From: Fluviirhizobium alvei
GTDB taxonomy: Bacteria; Pseudomonadota; Alphaproteobacteria; Rhizobiales; Rhizobiaceae
Direction: 5' to 3'
NCBI RefSeq assembly: GCF_030551875.1
Contig: NZ_JAUOZU010000009.1
Span: 175,620-239,619 of the forward strand
Length of the DNA: 64,000 nt
Position numbers and translations under genes: made by a program
The notes under the pieces: generated by a model
The model's input: the letters and a program-made list of their open reading frames with translations, nothing else
Database searches by the model: none
What the model was told of the DNA's origin: nothing
In this document: piece after piece, positions 26,866 through 35,611 of the stretch
Layout of the letters: each line of letters begins with the position of its first letter
How positions within the stretch are numbered: the stretch's first letter is position 1

Positions 26866-27759
26866 CTATTGATCCTTGAGTTCGGCGAATGTGCCCGCAG
26901 CCTTGGTGCCGCCGCGCAGCTTGCCGGAAAGCCAGACGCCGAAGATGGTGGCGAGATAGGGCAGGGCCTGCAGCAGATCGTGCGGAACCTTGTCGCCGAA
27001 CATCAGCTGGGCCCGGATGCCGAGCGCGCCGACCACGGCAAAGAAAAGCGCCGCAAAGGTGGAGCCGATCGGATGCGCTGCCCCGAAGATGACGGCGGCG
27101 AAAGCCATGAAACCGCGACCGGCCGTCATGCCCTGGGCAAAGAACTGCAGGCTGCCGCCGGCCAGTTCCGCGCCGCCGATGGCGCAGAGCACGCCGCCGA
27201 TCATCAGCGCAATCAGCCGCATGCGGGTGGGATTGGCGCCGACGCTGCGCGCAGCGAAGGGATGTTCGCCGGAGGCCGCCAGTTGCAATCCGAAGCGGGT
27301 ACGGCGCAACAGCAGCCACATGCCGAAGACCACGAAGGGCATGGCGACGACGAAGATCGACAGCACGCCGTAGGAGCCGAAGGCGGGCCCAAGCTTCGGC
27401 ACGCCAAAGGGGGCGCTGACGGTGGCCTGGCTCCCGAAGATCGCCTCGACCGCGAGTGCCGTGCCGCCAATGCCGAGGCCGGTCAGGCCCAGACCGGCAA
27501 TGATCGGGTTTGCCTTCAGCTTTTCGATGACGAACCAGAGCAGGATCGAGGCGAGCACGCACATGACCATCGCAATCAGGATCGCAAGCGTGAAGGAATT
27601 GGTCACCATGATGCCGAGGATGGTGGCGCAGGCGCCGATGATCATCAACCCTTCGAGGCCGAGGTTCCACACCCCGGCGCGCTGGGCAATTACGCCTGCA
27701 AGTGTCACATAGATCAGCGGCGTGCCGGACCGGAGAATGGCAATGATGATCTCATTCAT
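26866..27759 (-). CDS. ABC transporter permease (BMP/nucleoside type), second
   Basis: A 297-residue membrane protein of the BPD_transp_2 family with the typical opening GTPLIYVTLAGVIAQRAGVWNLG (split here by loops) and GANPTRMRLIALMIGGVL. It pairs with the permease encoded upstream. The ATG at 27759 overlaps that gene's stop (ATGA). The family imports nucleosides or related compounds with a BMP/PnrA-type binding protein. Confidence 0.93.
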   Translation of the reverse strand: MNEIIIAILRSGTPLIYVTLAGVIAQRAGVWNLGLEGLMIIGACATILGIMVTNSFTLAILIAMVMCVLASILLWFVIEKLKANPIIAGLGLTGLGIGGTALAVEAIFGSQATVSAPFGVPKLGPAFGSYGVLSIFVVAMPFVVFGMWLLLRRTRFGLQLAASGEHPFAARSVGANPTRMRLIALMIGGVLCAIGGAELAGGSLQFFAQGMTAGRGFMAFAAVIFGAAHPIGSTFAALFFAVVGALGIRAQLMFGDKVPHDLLQALPYLATIFGVWLSGKLRGGTKAAGTFAELKDQ

Positions 27760-28793
27760 GGCGAACGCCTCCCGAACCGCAGGAACTTGTCGACGAAGCT
27801 GGAGCGCGCGGTGATGAACAGCGCGATCGCGGCATTGATGATGTCGATAGCCGCCGCCGGCAGGCCGGCCATGATCGGCAGGTAAAGCGCAGCCGATGCC
27901 AGCCCGCCGAAGAACAGGGCCGCAACCGCCGTGCCGACAACGGAAAGGTTGGCGACCAGCGCAATCAGGATGGCGGTGAAGCCGTGGGTGGGCAGGAAGC
28001 CTGAGGCGATGCGGCCATTCGGTCCCATCAGTTCGATGGTGCCGGCAAGACCGGCGAGCGCTCCGGAAATGATGAAGCTCGACAGGCCAAGCTGCCAGAG
28101 CCTCGCACCCTGCCATTGCACCATCGTGCCGTTGCGGCCGGCAAGGCTCGCAAGAACGCCGAAGGCCGTACGATTGACAAGCAGCCACATCAGAATGCCG
28201 ACCACGATGGCGATGGCAATGATGGTGGGTGACAGGCCGAGCGAATTGGAAATCCGGTAGGCGGCATCCAGTGGCCGGCTCGACGCCTGCTGGCCGGAGC
28301 CGGACGGGTCCTTGAGCGGGCCGGAAGTGACATAGACAAGCAACAGACCGGCAAGGAAATTGCCCATCAGGGTAGTGATGACTTCATCGGTGCCGGACTT
28401 GAGCTTGAGCAGACCTGGCCACAGTGCCCAGAGCGCGCCACCCAACATGCCTGCGGCAAGGCAGGCGGGCACGACCAGAAGGGCAGGGCTACCCTTCAAC
28501 CATTCGGCCGCAAAGGCCGCAAAGATCGCGCCGACATAGAACTGGCCCTGCGCGCCGATATTGAAGAAGCCGGCGCGGAACGAAATGCCAACGCCCACAG
28601 CGGTGATGAAGAGCGGCAGCGCCCAGCGCAGGCTCTGTTCGATAGCGCCGGGGCGCAGGAAGGCGCCATCAGCAACCGAACCAAGCATCAGCGGCGCATT
28701 GTAACCGGCCAACTGGAAAACCAGGGCACAGAGCACGAGCGCGAAGACAACGAAGACCAGGCTGCGGGCTATGGAAACGATCCGGTCTCTCAT
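27756..28793 (-). CDS. ABC transporter permease (BMP/nucleoside type), first
   Basis: A 345-residue BPD_transp_2 permease with about eight membrane segments, including the conserved FRAGFFNIGAQGQFYVGAI and SGTDEVITTLMGNFLA stretches. It is coupled to the ATPase gene upstream and the second permease downstream by 4-base overlaps. Confidence 0.94.
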   Translation of the reverse strand: MRDRIVSIARSLVFVVFALVLCALVFQLAGYNAPLMLGSVADGAFLRPGAIEQSLRWALPLFITAVGVGISFRAGFFNIGAQGQFYVGAIFAAFAAEWLKGSPALLVVPACLAAGMLGGALWALWPGLLKLKSGTDEVITTLMGNFLAGLLLVYVTSGPLKDPSGSGQQASSRPLDAAYRISNSLGLSPTIIAIAIVVGILMWLLVNRTAFGVLASLAGRNGTMVQWQGARLWQLGLSSFIISGALAGLAGTIELMGPNGRIASGFLPTHGFTAILIALVANLSVVGTAVAALFFGGLASAALYLPIMAGLPAAAIDIINAAIALFITARSSFVDKFLRFGRRSP

Positions 28794-30388
28794 GGCCGTG
28801 CCTCTGGCTGTTTTTGTTCTGCGCTGGTGACGCGGATGCCCGTCATGGCAGAGCCGACCTCCGAGATGTAATAGGGTGGCTTGAATTCGCCGGCGATGCG
28901 GCCTGACAGCATCACGACGACCCGATCGGATATGTCGAAGATTTCATCAAGATCAGAGGAGATCAGCAGAATGGCCGCACCCCGGTCCCGCGCCGCGCGC
29001 AGCGACTGCCAGACAAAGGCCGTGGCGCCGATATCGAGCCCGCGCGTGGGTTGGGCCGCGATGATGAGTTTTGCGTCGCTGTCGACCTCGCGGGCCAGAA
29101 TGACCTTCTGCGCATTGCCGCCGGAAAGCGAACCGGCCTTCTGGACCGAGGAGTGATAATGCACGCTCCAGTTCTTGAGCGACGCATCGCATTCCGACCG
29201 GATGGACGACGGGCTGACAAGCTTGAGCAGCGGCCCTTGCAGCAGGGAACGCGCACTCCAGTTTTCCCAGAGCGAACTGGTCAGGCTGAGGCCCTCGACA
29301 TTGCGCTCGAAGGGGATGATGCGCAGACCCAGCGCCCGGCGCGCGGCCAGCGGCAGGGCGGTGACATCCTGCCCTGCAAAGCGCACCGAGCCGTCGGATA
29401 GCTCTGCCAGATCGGCAATCGCGCGGACCAAAGTCTTCTGCCCATTGCCCTCGACGCCGGCCACGCCGACAATTTCGCCGGGACGTATGAGGAGATCGAT
29501 AGCATCAAGTGCCGCACCCTCGCTGTCGGCCTTGGTGGAGACATTGGCGAGCGCCAGTACGGGTTCGGCAGCAACGGTCGTCTTGGCGTGGTCTTCCGCA
29601 TGGACGGAACCTGCACCCAGCAGCGCGTCGCGATCGTCGCGGCTCAAGCTCCTGGCGCTTTCGCCGACGATCAGCGATGCCAGCCGGTCGGCTGAAATGT
29701 CGGCACAGGCCAGCGGACCTTCGATGAGCCGGCCGCCGCGCAGAACGGTGACGGTGTCGGCAATGCCGAGCACTTCGCGGATCTTGTGCAGAATGAGAAT
29801 GACAGTGACGCCGCGCTCCTTGAGCCGGCGGACGCGGGCAAACAGCATGTCGATGCCCGAGGGCGAAAGGACGGCCGTGGGTTCGTCCAGGATCAACACC
29901 CGCGCATCGGTCACCAGCGCGCGGGCAATTTCTATGCCCTGCTGGGTTTCGATCGGCAGGTCGCGGATTGCCTTGTTGAGATCGACCTCGACATCGAGGC
30001 TCTTCAGATGGCTGGCCCACTTTTCGACCAGGCCACGGCGCGAGAAGATGCCGCCCTTGCCGGTGGCGCCGAATTCCATGGCTTCGGCCACGGTAAAGGA
30101 TGGTGGCAGGGCAAAGCTCTGATGTACGAGTTCGACACCCGCGGCGCGGCTGTCATTGACATGGCCGGTGCGGATGGCACGGCCGGAAATCTCGACAGCG
30201 CCCTGGCTTGGCTGGACGAGGCCGGAGGCGACACGCGCAAACGTGGTCTTGCCCGCGCCATTCTGGCCGACGACGGCGTGAATGAGCCCCGGCGCAAAGG
30301 ATACGGAAACATCGGCGAGCGCCACGACCTCGCCATAACGAACCGTCACGTCGCGGCAGGCGAGTGCGGCCTGTGTTTGACTGGACAT
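28790..30388 (-). CDS. ABC transporter ATP-binding protein, duplicated ATPase
   Basis: A 532-residue protein with two ABC ATPase domains, as in nucleoside and sugar importers. The first has Walker A VVGQNGAGKTTFAR, signature-like QQGIEIARAL and Walker B LILDEPTAVL; the second has GVEGNGQKTLV (degenerate Walker A), signature LSGGNAQKVILAREV and AAQPTRGLDI. It starts with ATG at 30388 after a TTG codon. It overlaps the first permease gene. Confidence 0.95.
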   Translation of the reverse strand: MSSQTQAALACRDVTVRYGEVVALADVSVSFAPGLIHAVVGQNGAGKTTFARVASGLVQPSQGAVEISGRAIRTGHVNDSRAAGVELVHQSFALPPSFTVAEAMEFGATGKGGIFSRRGLVEKWASHLKSLDVEVDLNKAIRDLPIETQQGIEIARALVTDARVLILDEPTAVLSPSGIDMLFARVRRLKERGVTVILILHKIREVLGIADTVTVLRGGRLIEGPLACADISADRLASLIVGESARSLSRDDRDALLGAGSVHAEDHAKTTVAAEPVLALANVSTKADSEGAALDAIDLLIRPGEIVGVAGVEGNGQKTLVRAIADLAELSDGSVRFAGQDVTALPLAARRALGLRIIPFERNVEGLSLTSSLWENWSARSLLQGPLLKLVSPSSIRSECDASLKNWSVHYHSSVQKAGSLSGGNAQKVILAREVDSDAKLIIAAQPTRGLDIGATAFVWQSLRAARDRGAAILLISSDLDEIFDISDRVVVMLSGRIAGEFKPPYYISEVGSAMTGIRVTSAEQKQPEARP

Positions 30389-30463
30389 CAATTCTTCCCC
30401 AGCATCAATGAGGTGGGCTCGCGGCCTTGAACAGGGCTAGTGACAGGGCCGCGAACCGCCGAC

Positions 30464-30485
30464 AATCCCCCCGGAAGGGCGGATT
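30464..30485 (-). repeat. Intercistronic hairpin after the binding-protein gene
   Basis: An imperfect 9-base inverted repeat (one mismatch) with a tetraloop, 7 bases after the stop of the BMP protein gene and before the ATPase gene. No T-run. Such hairpins often protect the abundant binding-protein mRNA or reduce read-through into the permease genes. Confidence 0.4.
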
Positions 30486-30492
30486 GAAGCCG

Positions 30493-31554
30493 TTAGAGTT
30501 GGGTATTGAAGGGAACCTTGATCGAACCGTCAAGAATACCCTTCTTGGCTGCTTCGATATCGGCCCAGACTTCCTTGGTCTTGGCGGAAAGCTCGGCCGG
30601 ACCCTTCTCCGCGAAGACCGGCGAGGCGACGAAATCAATGACGCCGGTGCCGAGGCCGGTATTGAAGTGACCGCCCTTCCAGTCGGCAGCAAGCGCCTTG
30701 CTGACTTCGTTATAGAGCGATTGGCCGAAATCGAGTGCCACGATCGCGATCACCGAGCCGGGGCCGAGCTTGTACTGGGCTGGCGAGATGGCAGAGACCA
30801 TGCGGCCTTCCTTCTCGTTGGCTGCAGCGATGATGCCGCCATCGGTGGCTGCCGAGTCGGTCTGGATATAATCGATGCCGTCATTATACATCTGGGTGGC
30901 GATTTCCTGGCCCTTTGCCGGGTCCTGGAACGAGCCTGCGAAGGCGGCGGTGACGGTGGCATTCGGATTGACCGACTGCGCGCCGGCTTTCAGCGCGTTG
31001 AAATCAGCATTGAGCGGGGGCAGCGAAACGCCGCCGATATAGCCGATCTTGCCGGACTTCGAGACCTTGGCCGCGAAGATACCCGACAGATAGCAGCCGA
31101 GATAGTAATCGTAAGAAACGGTGACGACATTGGGGAGCGAGGGTTCGATCGGATCGCCGAACAGCTGGATCCACTTGGTGTTCGGGTAGGAGGGGGCAAG
31201 CGCCTTGAAGGGCTCCGCCACTTCATTGAAGGTCGAAACGATAATCGCGGCACCCGCATCGCCCAGCGTCCGGAACACGGTCTCATAGGTGGCCGGATCC
31301 TGCGCATAGACGGTGCGGTATTCGAAGCCCTGTTCGCCGGCGAGTTGCTTGAGCTTTTCGATCATTGAATCGACGGGGCCATTGTCGCCCGCGGCCTGCG
31401 TATGCACCAGCGCCACCAGCCCGCCAGCAGCCATTGCGAGGCTCGGCATGAGGTTGGCGGTTAGGCCGAGGGCGGCGGCACCTGCACTGATCTGCAGGAA
31501 GGAGCGGCGGTCCATAGCCTGGATGGAAGTCTTCCCAGTCTTGTTCTTAGTCAT
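30493..31554 (-). CDS. BMP-family substrate-binding protein, Tat signal
   Basis: A 353-residue periplasmic binding protein of the BMP/PnrA lipoprotein-like family. The signal has a twin-arginine motif DRRSFLQISAGAAALGL and an AMA-type cleavage site near residue 42, so Tat export is likely. AGGGAAC lies 4 bases before the ATG at 31554; the frame is open further upstream without support. The family binds nucleosides or related ligands; the ATPase and two permeases follow. Confidence 0.92.
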   Translation of the reverse strand: MTKNKTGKTSIQAMDRRSFLQISAGAAALGLTANLMPSLAMAAGGLVALVHTQAAGDNGPVDSMIEKLKQLAGEQGFEYRTVYAQDPATYETVFRTLGDAGAAIIVSTFNEVAEPFKALAPSYPNTKWIQLFGDPIEPSLPNVVTVSYDYYLGCYLSGIFAAKVSKSGKIGYIGGVSLPPLNADFNALKAGAQSVNPNATVTAAFAGSFQDPAKGQEIATQMYNDGIDYIQTDSAATDGGIIAAANEKEGRMVSAISPAQYKLGPGSVIAIVALDFGQSLYNEVSKALAADWKGGHFNTGLGTGVIDFVASPVFAEKGPAELSAKTKEVWADIEAAKKGILDGSIKVPFNTQL

Positions 31555-31634
31555 GTCAGTTCCCTTTTTTGTGGTTGAGTCTGGTATGCTTGCGTCAGTC
31601 CCGCGATGGCTGGCCATCGCGTTCTGTAGGCGCC

Positions 31635-31955
31635 TCACAGCGGTGGCGATGAGGAAGTCGGGTTCATGATCATCACTTCCTGCTTCTGGATCGCATCGAG
31701 CGCCCAGACTTCGGAAATGAATTTCTGCCAGTCGGGATCGGCATACATGGCGTTGCGCCGGGCCTCGCGGTCAGCGAGATTGTCATAGGCCCACATCAGC
31801 ACGGTCGTGTGCAGAGTGCCGAGTTCGGCAACGTAGAGGCCGACAAAGGTGTTGAGGTGGCGCTTCTGCACCGGCAGGCCGTCGGTCTGGTATTTCGTTA
31901 CCCATTTGTCGACCGTGCCGGGCTTGAAGGTGTAGGTGCGGTGTTCAAGGATCAT
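31635..31955 (-). CDS. NIPSNAP-family protein
   Basis: A 106-residue ferredoxin-like-fold protein: ILEHRTYTFKPGTVDKWV and the middle VLMWAYDNLADREARRNAM are typical of NIPSNAP. Its function in bacteria is poorly defined; members occur in catabolic operons. It lies 12 bases after the GMC oxidoreductase stop in transcriptional order. Confidence 0.9.
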   Translation of the reverse strand: MILEHRTYTFKPGTVDKWVTKYQTDGLPVQKRHLNTFVGLYVAELGTLHTTVLMWAYDNLADREARRNAMYADPDWQKFISEVWALDAIQKQEVMIMNPTSSSPPL

Positions 31956-31967
31956 GGCTTCGCCTCC

Positions 31968-33590
31968 TCAGGCGCTCAGGATGAATTCGGCGCATTTCTC
32001 GCCGATCATGATGGCAGGTGCATTGGTGTTGCCGCTGGAAATGATCGGCATGATCGAGGCATCGGCGATACGCAGACCTTCGATGCCGTGCACCTTCAGC
32101 TTCGCATCCACCACCGCCATTGGATCGGTGCCCATCTTGGCGGTGCCGACGGGATGGAAGGTGGTCATGGCCGTGGCGCGCAGCCACTTGGTCAGATCCT
32201 CATCGCTGACCGAGGCCGGGCCGGGCGCCAGTTCCTTGCCACGATAGCGCTCGAACGCCTTCTGGCCGATGATGTCGCGGGTCAGGCGAATGCCCGAAAT
32301 CATGGTGCGGATGTCAAAATCCGATTGCAGATAGTTGGCCTGGATCTTCGGCTTGTCGGTCGGGTTCTTCGACCGAAGCGTGATTTCGCCCCGGCTGGCC
32401 GGATTGACCGGGCCGACGCGCAGGGTAAAGCCGTGGTTGGCCTCCACCGCCTCCTTCTTGAACGGATTGGGGAAATGCAGATTGGCGGTCTTTTCCAGCG
32501 CCGGCATGAAATGCAGCTGGATATCGGGGGCCACCAGCCCGTCATGAGAGCGAATGAAGGCGCCGGCTTCATAGGGGAAAGTGGTGGTGATGCCTTCGCC
32601 GAACAGCATGCCCTGGGCCACGGCCGGAATGAGCTTGTCAGCGCGCAGCTCGCCATAGAGCGTGATCGGCTCGCGGCATTCCCAGCTCATGACGCAATCG
32701 ACATGGTCCTGAAGGTTCTTGCCGACACCGGGCAGGTCGTGGATCGGGTTGATGCCGATGGCCCTGAGTTCGTCGGCCGGGCCGATGCCGGACAGAAGCA
32801 GCGCCTTGGGCGAATTGACGACACCCGCCGACAGAATGATATCGCGGCCGGCACGCGCGACGGCGAGTGTGCCGTTGCGAAGATATTCGACGCCAACCGC
32901 CCTGTTGCCTTCGAGGATCAGCCGTGTCGTTTCGGCGCCGGTGATGATGGTCAGGTTGGGCCGGTCCATGGCCGGGCGAAGAAATGCCCATGAGGTCGAC
33001 CAGCGCTTGCCCTTGCGGATGGTGAAATCGTAGCGGCCGAAGCCTTCCTGCGAGGCGCCGTTGAAATCGTCGTTCATGGGATAGCCTGCCTGCTGGCCGG
33101 CCTCGACGAAAACATCCATCAGCGGATTGTGGCCGCGCGCGCGGCAGACGGTGAGTTCGCCCTCGGCATTGTGGAAGTCGTCCTTGCGCTGGATATGGGC
33201 TTCCGAGCGGCGGAAGGCCGGCAGCACTTCGTCATAGGACCAGCCCGGCAGGCCGAGTTGCGACCAGCGGTCATAATCATGGCGGTTGCCGCGCACATAA
33301 ATCATGCCGTTGATGGTCGAGGTCCCGCCCAGCACCTTGCCGCGGGGCCAGTAAAGCGAACGGCCGTTGAGGTAGGGCTCCGGCTCGGTGTGATAGTGCC
33401 AGTTATAGATGCCCGAGTGAAACAGCTTGCCCATCAGCATCGGCAGGCGAAAGAGCGGGTTGCGATCCTTGCCGCCGGCTTCGAGCAGCAGCACCCTGTT
33501 GGCGGGATTCTTGCTGAGCCGGTTGGCCAGCACACAGCCGGCAGACCCCGCGCCGACGATGATGAAATCAAATTCCGGTGTTGCGCTCAT
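31968..33590 (-). CDS. GMC-family FAD oxidoreductase
   Basis: A 540-residue flavoprotein of the glucose-methanol-choline family. FAD-binding DFIIVGAGSAGCVLANRLS at the N-terminus, the GMC signature WPRGKVLGGTSTINGMIY (about 80-97) and the catalytic C-terminal His/Asn in TTFHPVGTAKMG and SSGNTNAP are present. It resembles choline dehydrogenase, but the operon context points to oxidation of a hydroxyl group on a transported nucleoside-like or heterocyclic substrate. It starts 3 bases after the upstream gene. Confidence 0.92.
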   Translation of the reverse strand: MSATPEFDFIIVGAGSAGCVLANRLSKNPANRVLLLEAGGKDRNPLFRLPMLMGKLFHSGIYNWHYHTEPEPYLNGRSLYWPRGKVLGGTSTINGMIYVRGNRHDYDRWSQLGLPGWSYDEVLPAFRRSEAHIQRKDDFHNAEGELTVCRARGHNPLMDVFVEAGQQAGYPMNDDFNGASQEGFGRYDFTIRKGKRWSTSWAFLRPAMDRPNLTIITGAETTRLILEGNRAVGVEYLRNGTLAVARAGRDIILSAGVVNSPKALLLSGIGPADELRAIGINPIHDLPGVGKNLQDHVDCVMSWECREPITLYGELRADKLIPAVAQGMLFGEGITTTFPYEAGAFIRSHDGLVAPDIQLHFMPALEKTANLHFPNPFKKEAVEANHGFTLRVGPVNPASRGEITLRSKNPTDKPKIQANYLQSDFDIRTMISGIRLTRDIIGQKAFERYRGKELAPGPASVSDEDLTKWLRATAMTTFHPVGTAKMGTDPMAVVDAKLKVHGIEGLRIADASIMPIISSGNTNAPAIMIGEKCAEFILSA

Positions 33591-33593
33591 GGC

Positions 33594-34445
33594 TTACCAT
33601 GCGATGGGCCGAGCGCCCATCGCCTCCAGATAGGAATTGCAAACTGTGAAGGGATTGGGCTGGCCCAGCACCCTGTCGGCGAAGGCCGGATGATCGCGCT
33701 GCACGCGCGCCACATGGCCGTGATGGCCCTCGGCAATGCCGGCCGCAGTGAAAAGCGCATCGGCGGCACCGCCGAAGCCCAGAAAAACGATCGGCGTGCC
33801 GCGTGCGGCGAGCCTTTCGATCACGCGCAACATCAGGGGGCGCCAGAAGGGCAGGTGCCCGCGCGACTGGTGCGGGTCGATGTCAACTCTGAAGCGGGAC
33901 AGCGTCAGCGATGCGTTAAGCAGCAGTACGCCTTCGCCAGCCCAGCGGTCTCCGATGTCGGAAGGCGCTTCGAAACCGCCGGACGGGTCTGTCAGCATCG
34001 CGCGCACGTCCGGCCATCTGTCGAAACTCGAAGCGAGCGCCTCGTTGCCGGTGCGTGCGGCGGCAATCAGCTGCATATAGGCGCGCACGCTTCTGGAGAA
34101 CATTTTGTCGAGTTCGGACCATGAGGCGAGGTTGCCCGCTTCAAAGGCGCGGCCGGTGGCGAAACCGGGTTCGGGATAGGGATCCTGGCCGAGGATCATG
34201 CAGCGGACGCCCTCGGGCATGATGCCGTCGAAGGCCGCAAGCGCATGCGCACCCTTTGGCTGGCCGGGAAAATGCCTGCCGCGGCGAACCGGAAAGATCG
34301 GCTCCCAGGCTTCGAAATCAAGCGAGGGATCGATGCTGTCGAAATGGTCGCCGATGGGGCCGAGTGCGGTCCGCCAGGCTTCCGGGAGGTCCATCTCCCA
34401 GCCTGCAAGCGTCTCCGCCATGGCCTCTCGCAACGTCGTCGGCAT
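33594..34445 (-). CDS. Uracil-DNA glycosylase-like protein
   Basis: A 283-residue protein with clear similarity to family 1 uracil-DNA glycosylase: the catalytic water-activating loop GQDPYPEPG (86-94), the uracil-binding LLLNASLTL (174-182) and a C-terminal FTVCNSYLEAMG. The DNA-intercalating HPSPLS loop is replaced by DHPAFADR (251-258), although His 252 is kept. It is the first gene of the operon, facing the TetR gene. It may be a repair enzyme with altered specificity or a base-binding protein; a true second Ung is less likely. Confidence 0.8.
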   Translation of the reverse strand: MPTTLREAMAETLAGWEMDLPEAWRTALGPIGDHFDSIDPSLDFEAWEPIFPVRRGRHFPGQPKGAHALAAFDGIMPEGVRCMILGQDPYPEPGFATGRAFEAGNLASWSELDKMFSRSVRAYMQLIAAARTGNEALASSFDRWPDVRAMLTDPSGGFEAPSDIGDRWAGEGVLLLNASLTLSRFRVDIDPHQSRGHLPFWRPLMLRVIERLAARGTPIVFLGFGGAADALFTAAGIAEGHHGHVARVQRDHPAFADRVLGQPNPFTVCNSYLEAMGARPIAW

Positions 34446-34482
34446 TTGCCACCCCTCTTTCGCTTGATGGTGAGACTAGACA

Positions 34483-34506
34483 AAAGTTGACCAAAGTGTC
34501 AACTTT
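34483..34506. promoter_or_regulatory. Palindromic operator 1 (TetR candidate)
   Basis: Perfect 9-base arms AAAGTTGAC / GTCAACTTT separated by 6 bases, between the divergent UDG-like and tetR genes. It shares the TTGACCAA core with operator 2. Confidence 0.7.
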
Positions 34507-34521
34507 ACAAAAAGCAAAAAA

Positions 34522-34557
34522 TGACGGATTCGTCAAAAATAATTGACCAATCCGTCA
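34522..34557. promoter_or_regulatory. Palindromic operator 2 (TetR candidate)
   Basis: 15-base arms matching at 14 positions (TGACGGATTcGTCAA and its reverse complement with G) separated by 6 bases. Long palindromes like this in a divergent intergenic region are typical TetR operators. Its position suggests control of both tetR and the catabolic operon. Confidence 0.75.
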
Positions 34558-34676
34558 GCTTTCTGCGAGATGTGTCGGCGCTTGCATTTTCGCTGAAAAA
34601 GCGGCAACTGCAGGGATAGGCGCGTCACCACGCAGGATTGCGAAAAGACAAAAGCGGCGACAGGGAGCGATACCGC

Positions 34677-35309
34677 ATGGCAAAGGCAAGAGATCAGGAA
34701 GAGCGCATCAGCGAGCGCAACAGACGGATCATCCTCAAGGCCGGGATCGAGATTTTCGCCCGCAAGGGTTTCGACGGCACGCGCATTGCTGAGATCGCCG
34801 AAGCTTCGGGCCTGCCCAAGGCCAATGTCTATTATTACTTCTCCTCCAAGGAGGAGATCTACCGCGCCATTATCGAGCATCTGATAACCGGCTGGGACAA
34901 TGCGCTGAAATTCATTTCACCCGAGCGCGAACCGGCAGAAGCCTTCCGCCTCTATATCAAGGCCAAGCTCGACTATGCCCGCAAGAATGGTGCGGAATCA
35001 CGTCTCTTCGCCAGCGAGATCATTCAAGGTGCTCGGTTCTTGACTAAAAAGGACCGTGACCACATGCGTCGGGTGACCGATCGCCATGTCACTGTCGTCG
35101 ATGGCTGGATCGCTTCAGGCAAGTTATTGCCCGTTGATGCACGGCATCTCTTCATCATGCTTTGGGCATCGACGCAGTTTTATGCGGAATTCGAGCCTGT
35201 TGCCGCCGATGGATTGGGCAAGTCACGCCTCAAGGTTGACGATTATGAGGCGGCGGCGACCGCAATCAGCGAGACCATTTTGCGTGGAATTCTGCCAGCA
35301 GCTGGATGA
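34677..35309 (+). CDS. TetR-family regulator, RutR-like
   Basis: A 210-residue regulator: TetR HTH at residues about 16-62 (IILKAGIEIFARKGFDGTRI and EIAEASGLPKANVYYYFSSK) and a C-terminal ligand domain of the RutR type (FASEIIQGARFL). RutR in E. coli senses uracil/thymine, which fits an operon for nucleobase or nucleoside uptake. AGGGAG precedes the ATG at 34677. It is divergent from the operon and probably represses it and itself through the two palindromes. Confidence 0.88.
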   Translation: MAKARDQEERISERNRRIILKAGIEIFARKGFDGTRIAEIAEASGLPKANVYYYFSSKEEIYRAIIEHLITGWDNALKFISPEREPAEAFRLYIKAKLDYARKNGAESRLFASEIIQGARFLTKKDRDHMRRVTDRHVTVVDGWIASGKLLPVDARHLFIMLWASTQFYAEFEPVAADGLGKSRLKVDDYEAAATAISETILRGILPAAG

Positions 35310-35611
35310 TGCCAAAGGGCCTGTCGGCTTTTTTGCCATAGTGAGGCGCTTGTTGAGATGGGGCTGACCGATGACTGGCAGCACATGATTGACCGCATCG
35401 CGGTTCGGGGCGACTTCCTGCGCGATGAACTGCTAACCCACTGGACCAAACCTGTCACCCCGCTAAAGGTGATCGTGTCCCGGTGCGTGGTGTAGCAGGG
35501 GATCGACGGTCACCAGCGTATTTCCGGTAGGGTCGGGTTGTTGAAGACCAACCTGATGGAAAGACCAACGATGGCCGACCATACGCCGGAAGCGCCCGAT
35601 TTCTCTAGGAT
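35310..35611. other. Intergenic region with a short open frame
   Basis: About 300 bases between tetR and the convergent GlxA-type regulator. A 45-codon frame (35358-35495, plus) beginning MGLTDDWQHMIDRI reads like a natural protein segment and may be a gene remnant, but it lacks a ribosome binding site and I recognise no family. A weak T-rich terminator-like stretch lies at about 35318-35336. Confidence 0.4.

Noticed and set aside
26668..27885. Plus-strand 405-codon frame opposite the VOC and permease genes
   Set aside because: It lies antisense to well-recognised genes with overlapping stops and starts; the product is Gly/Asp/His-rich low-complexity sequence.
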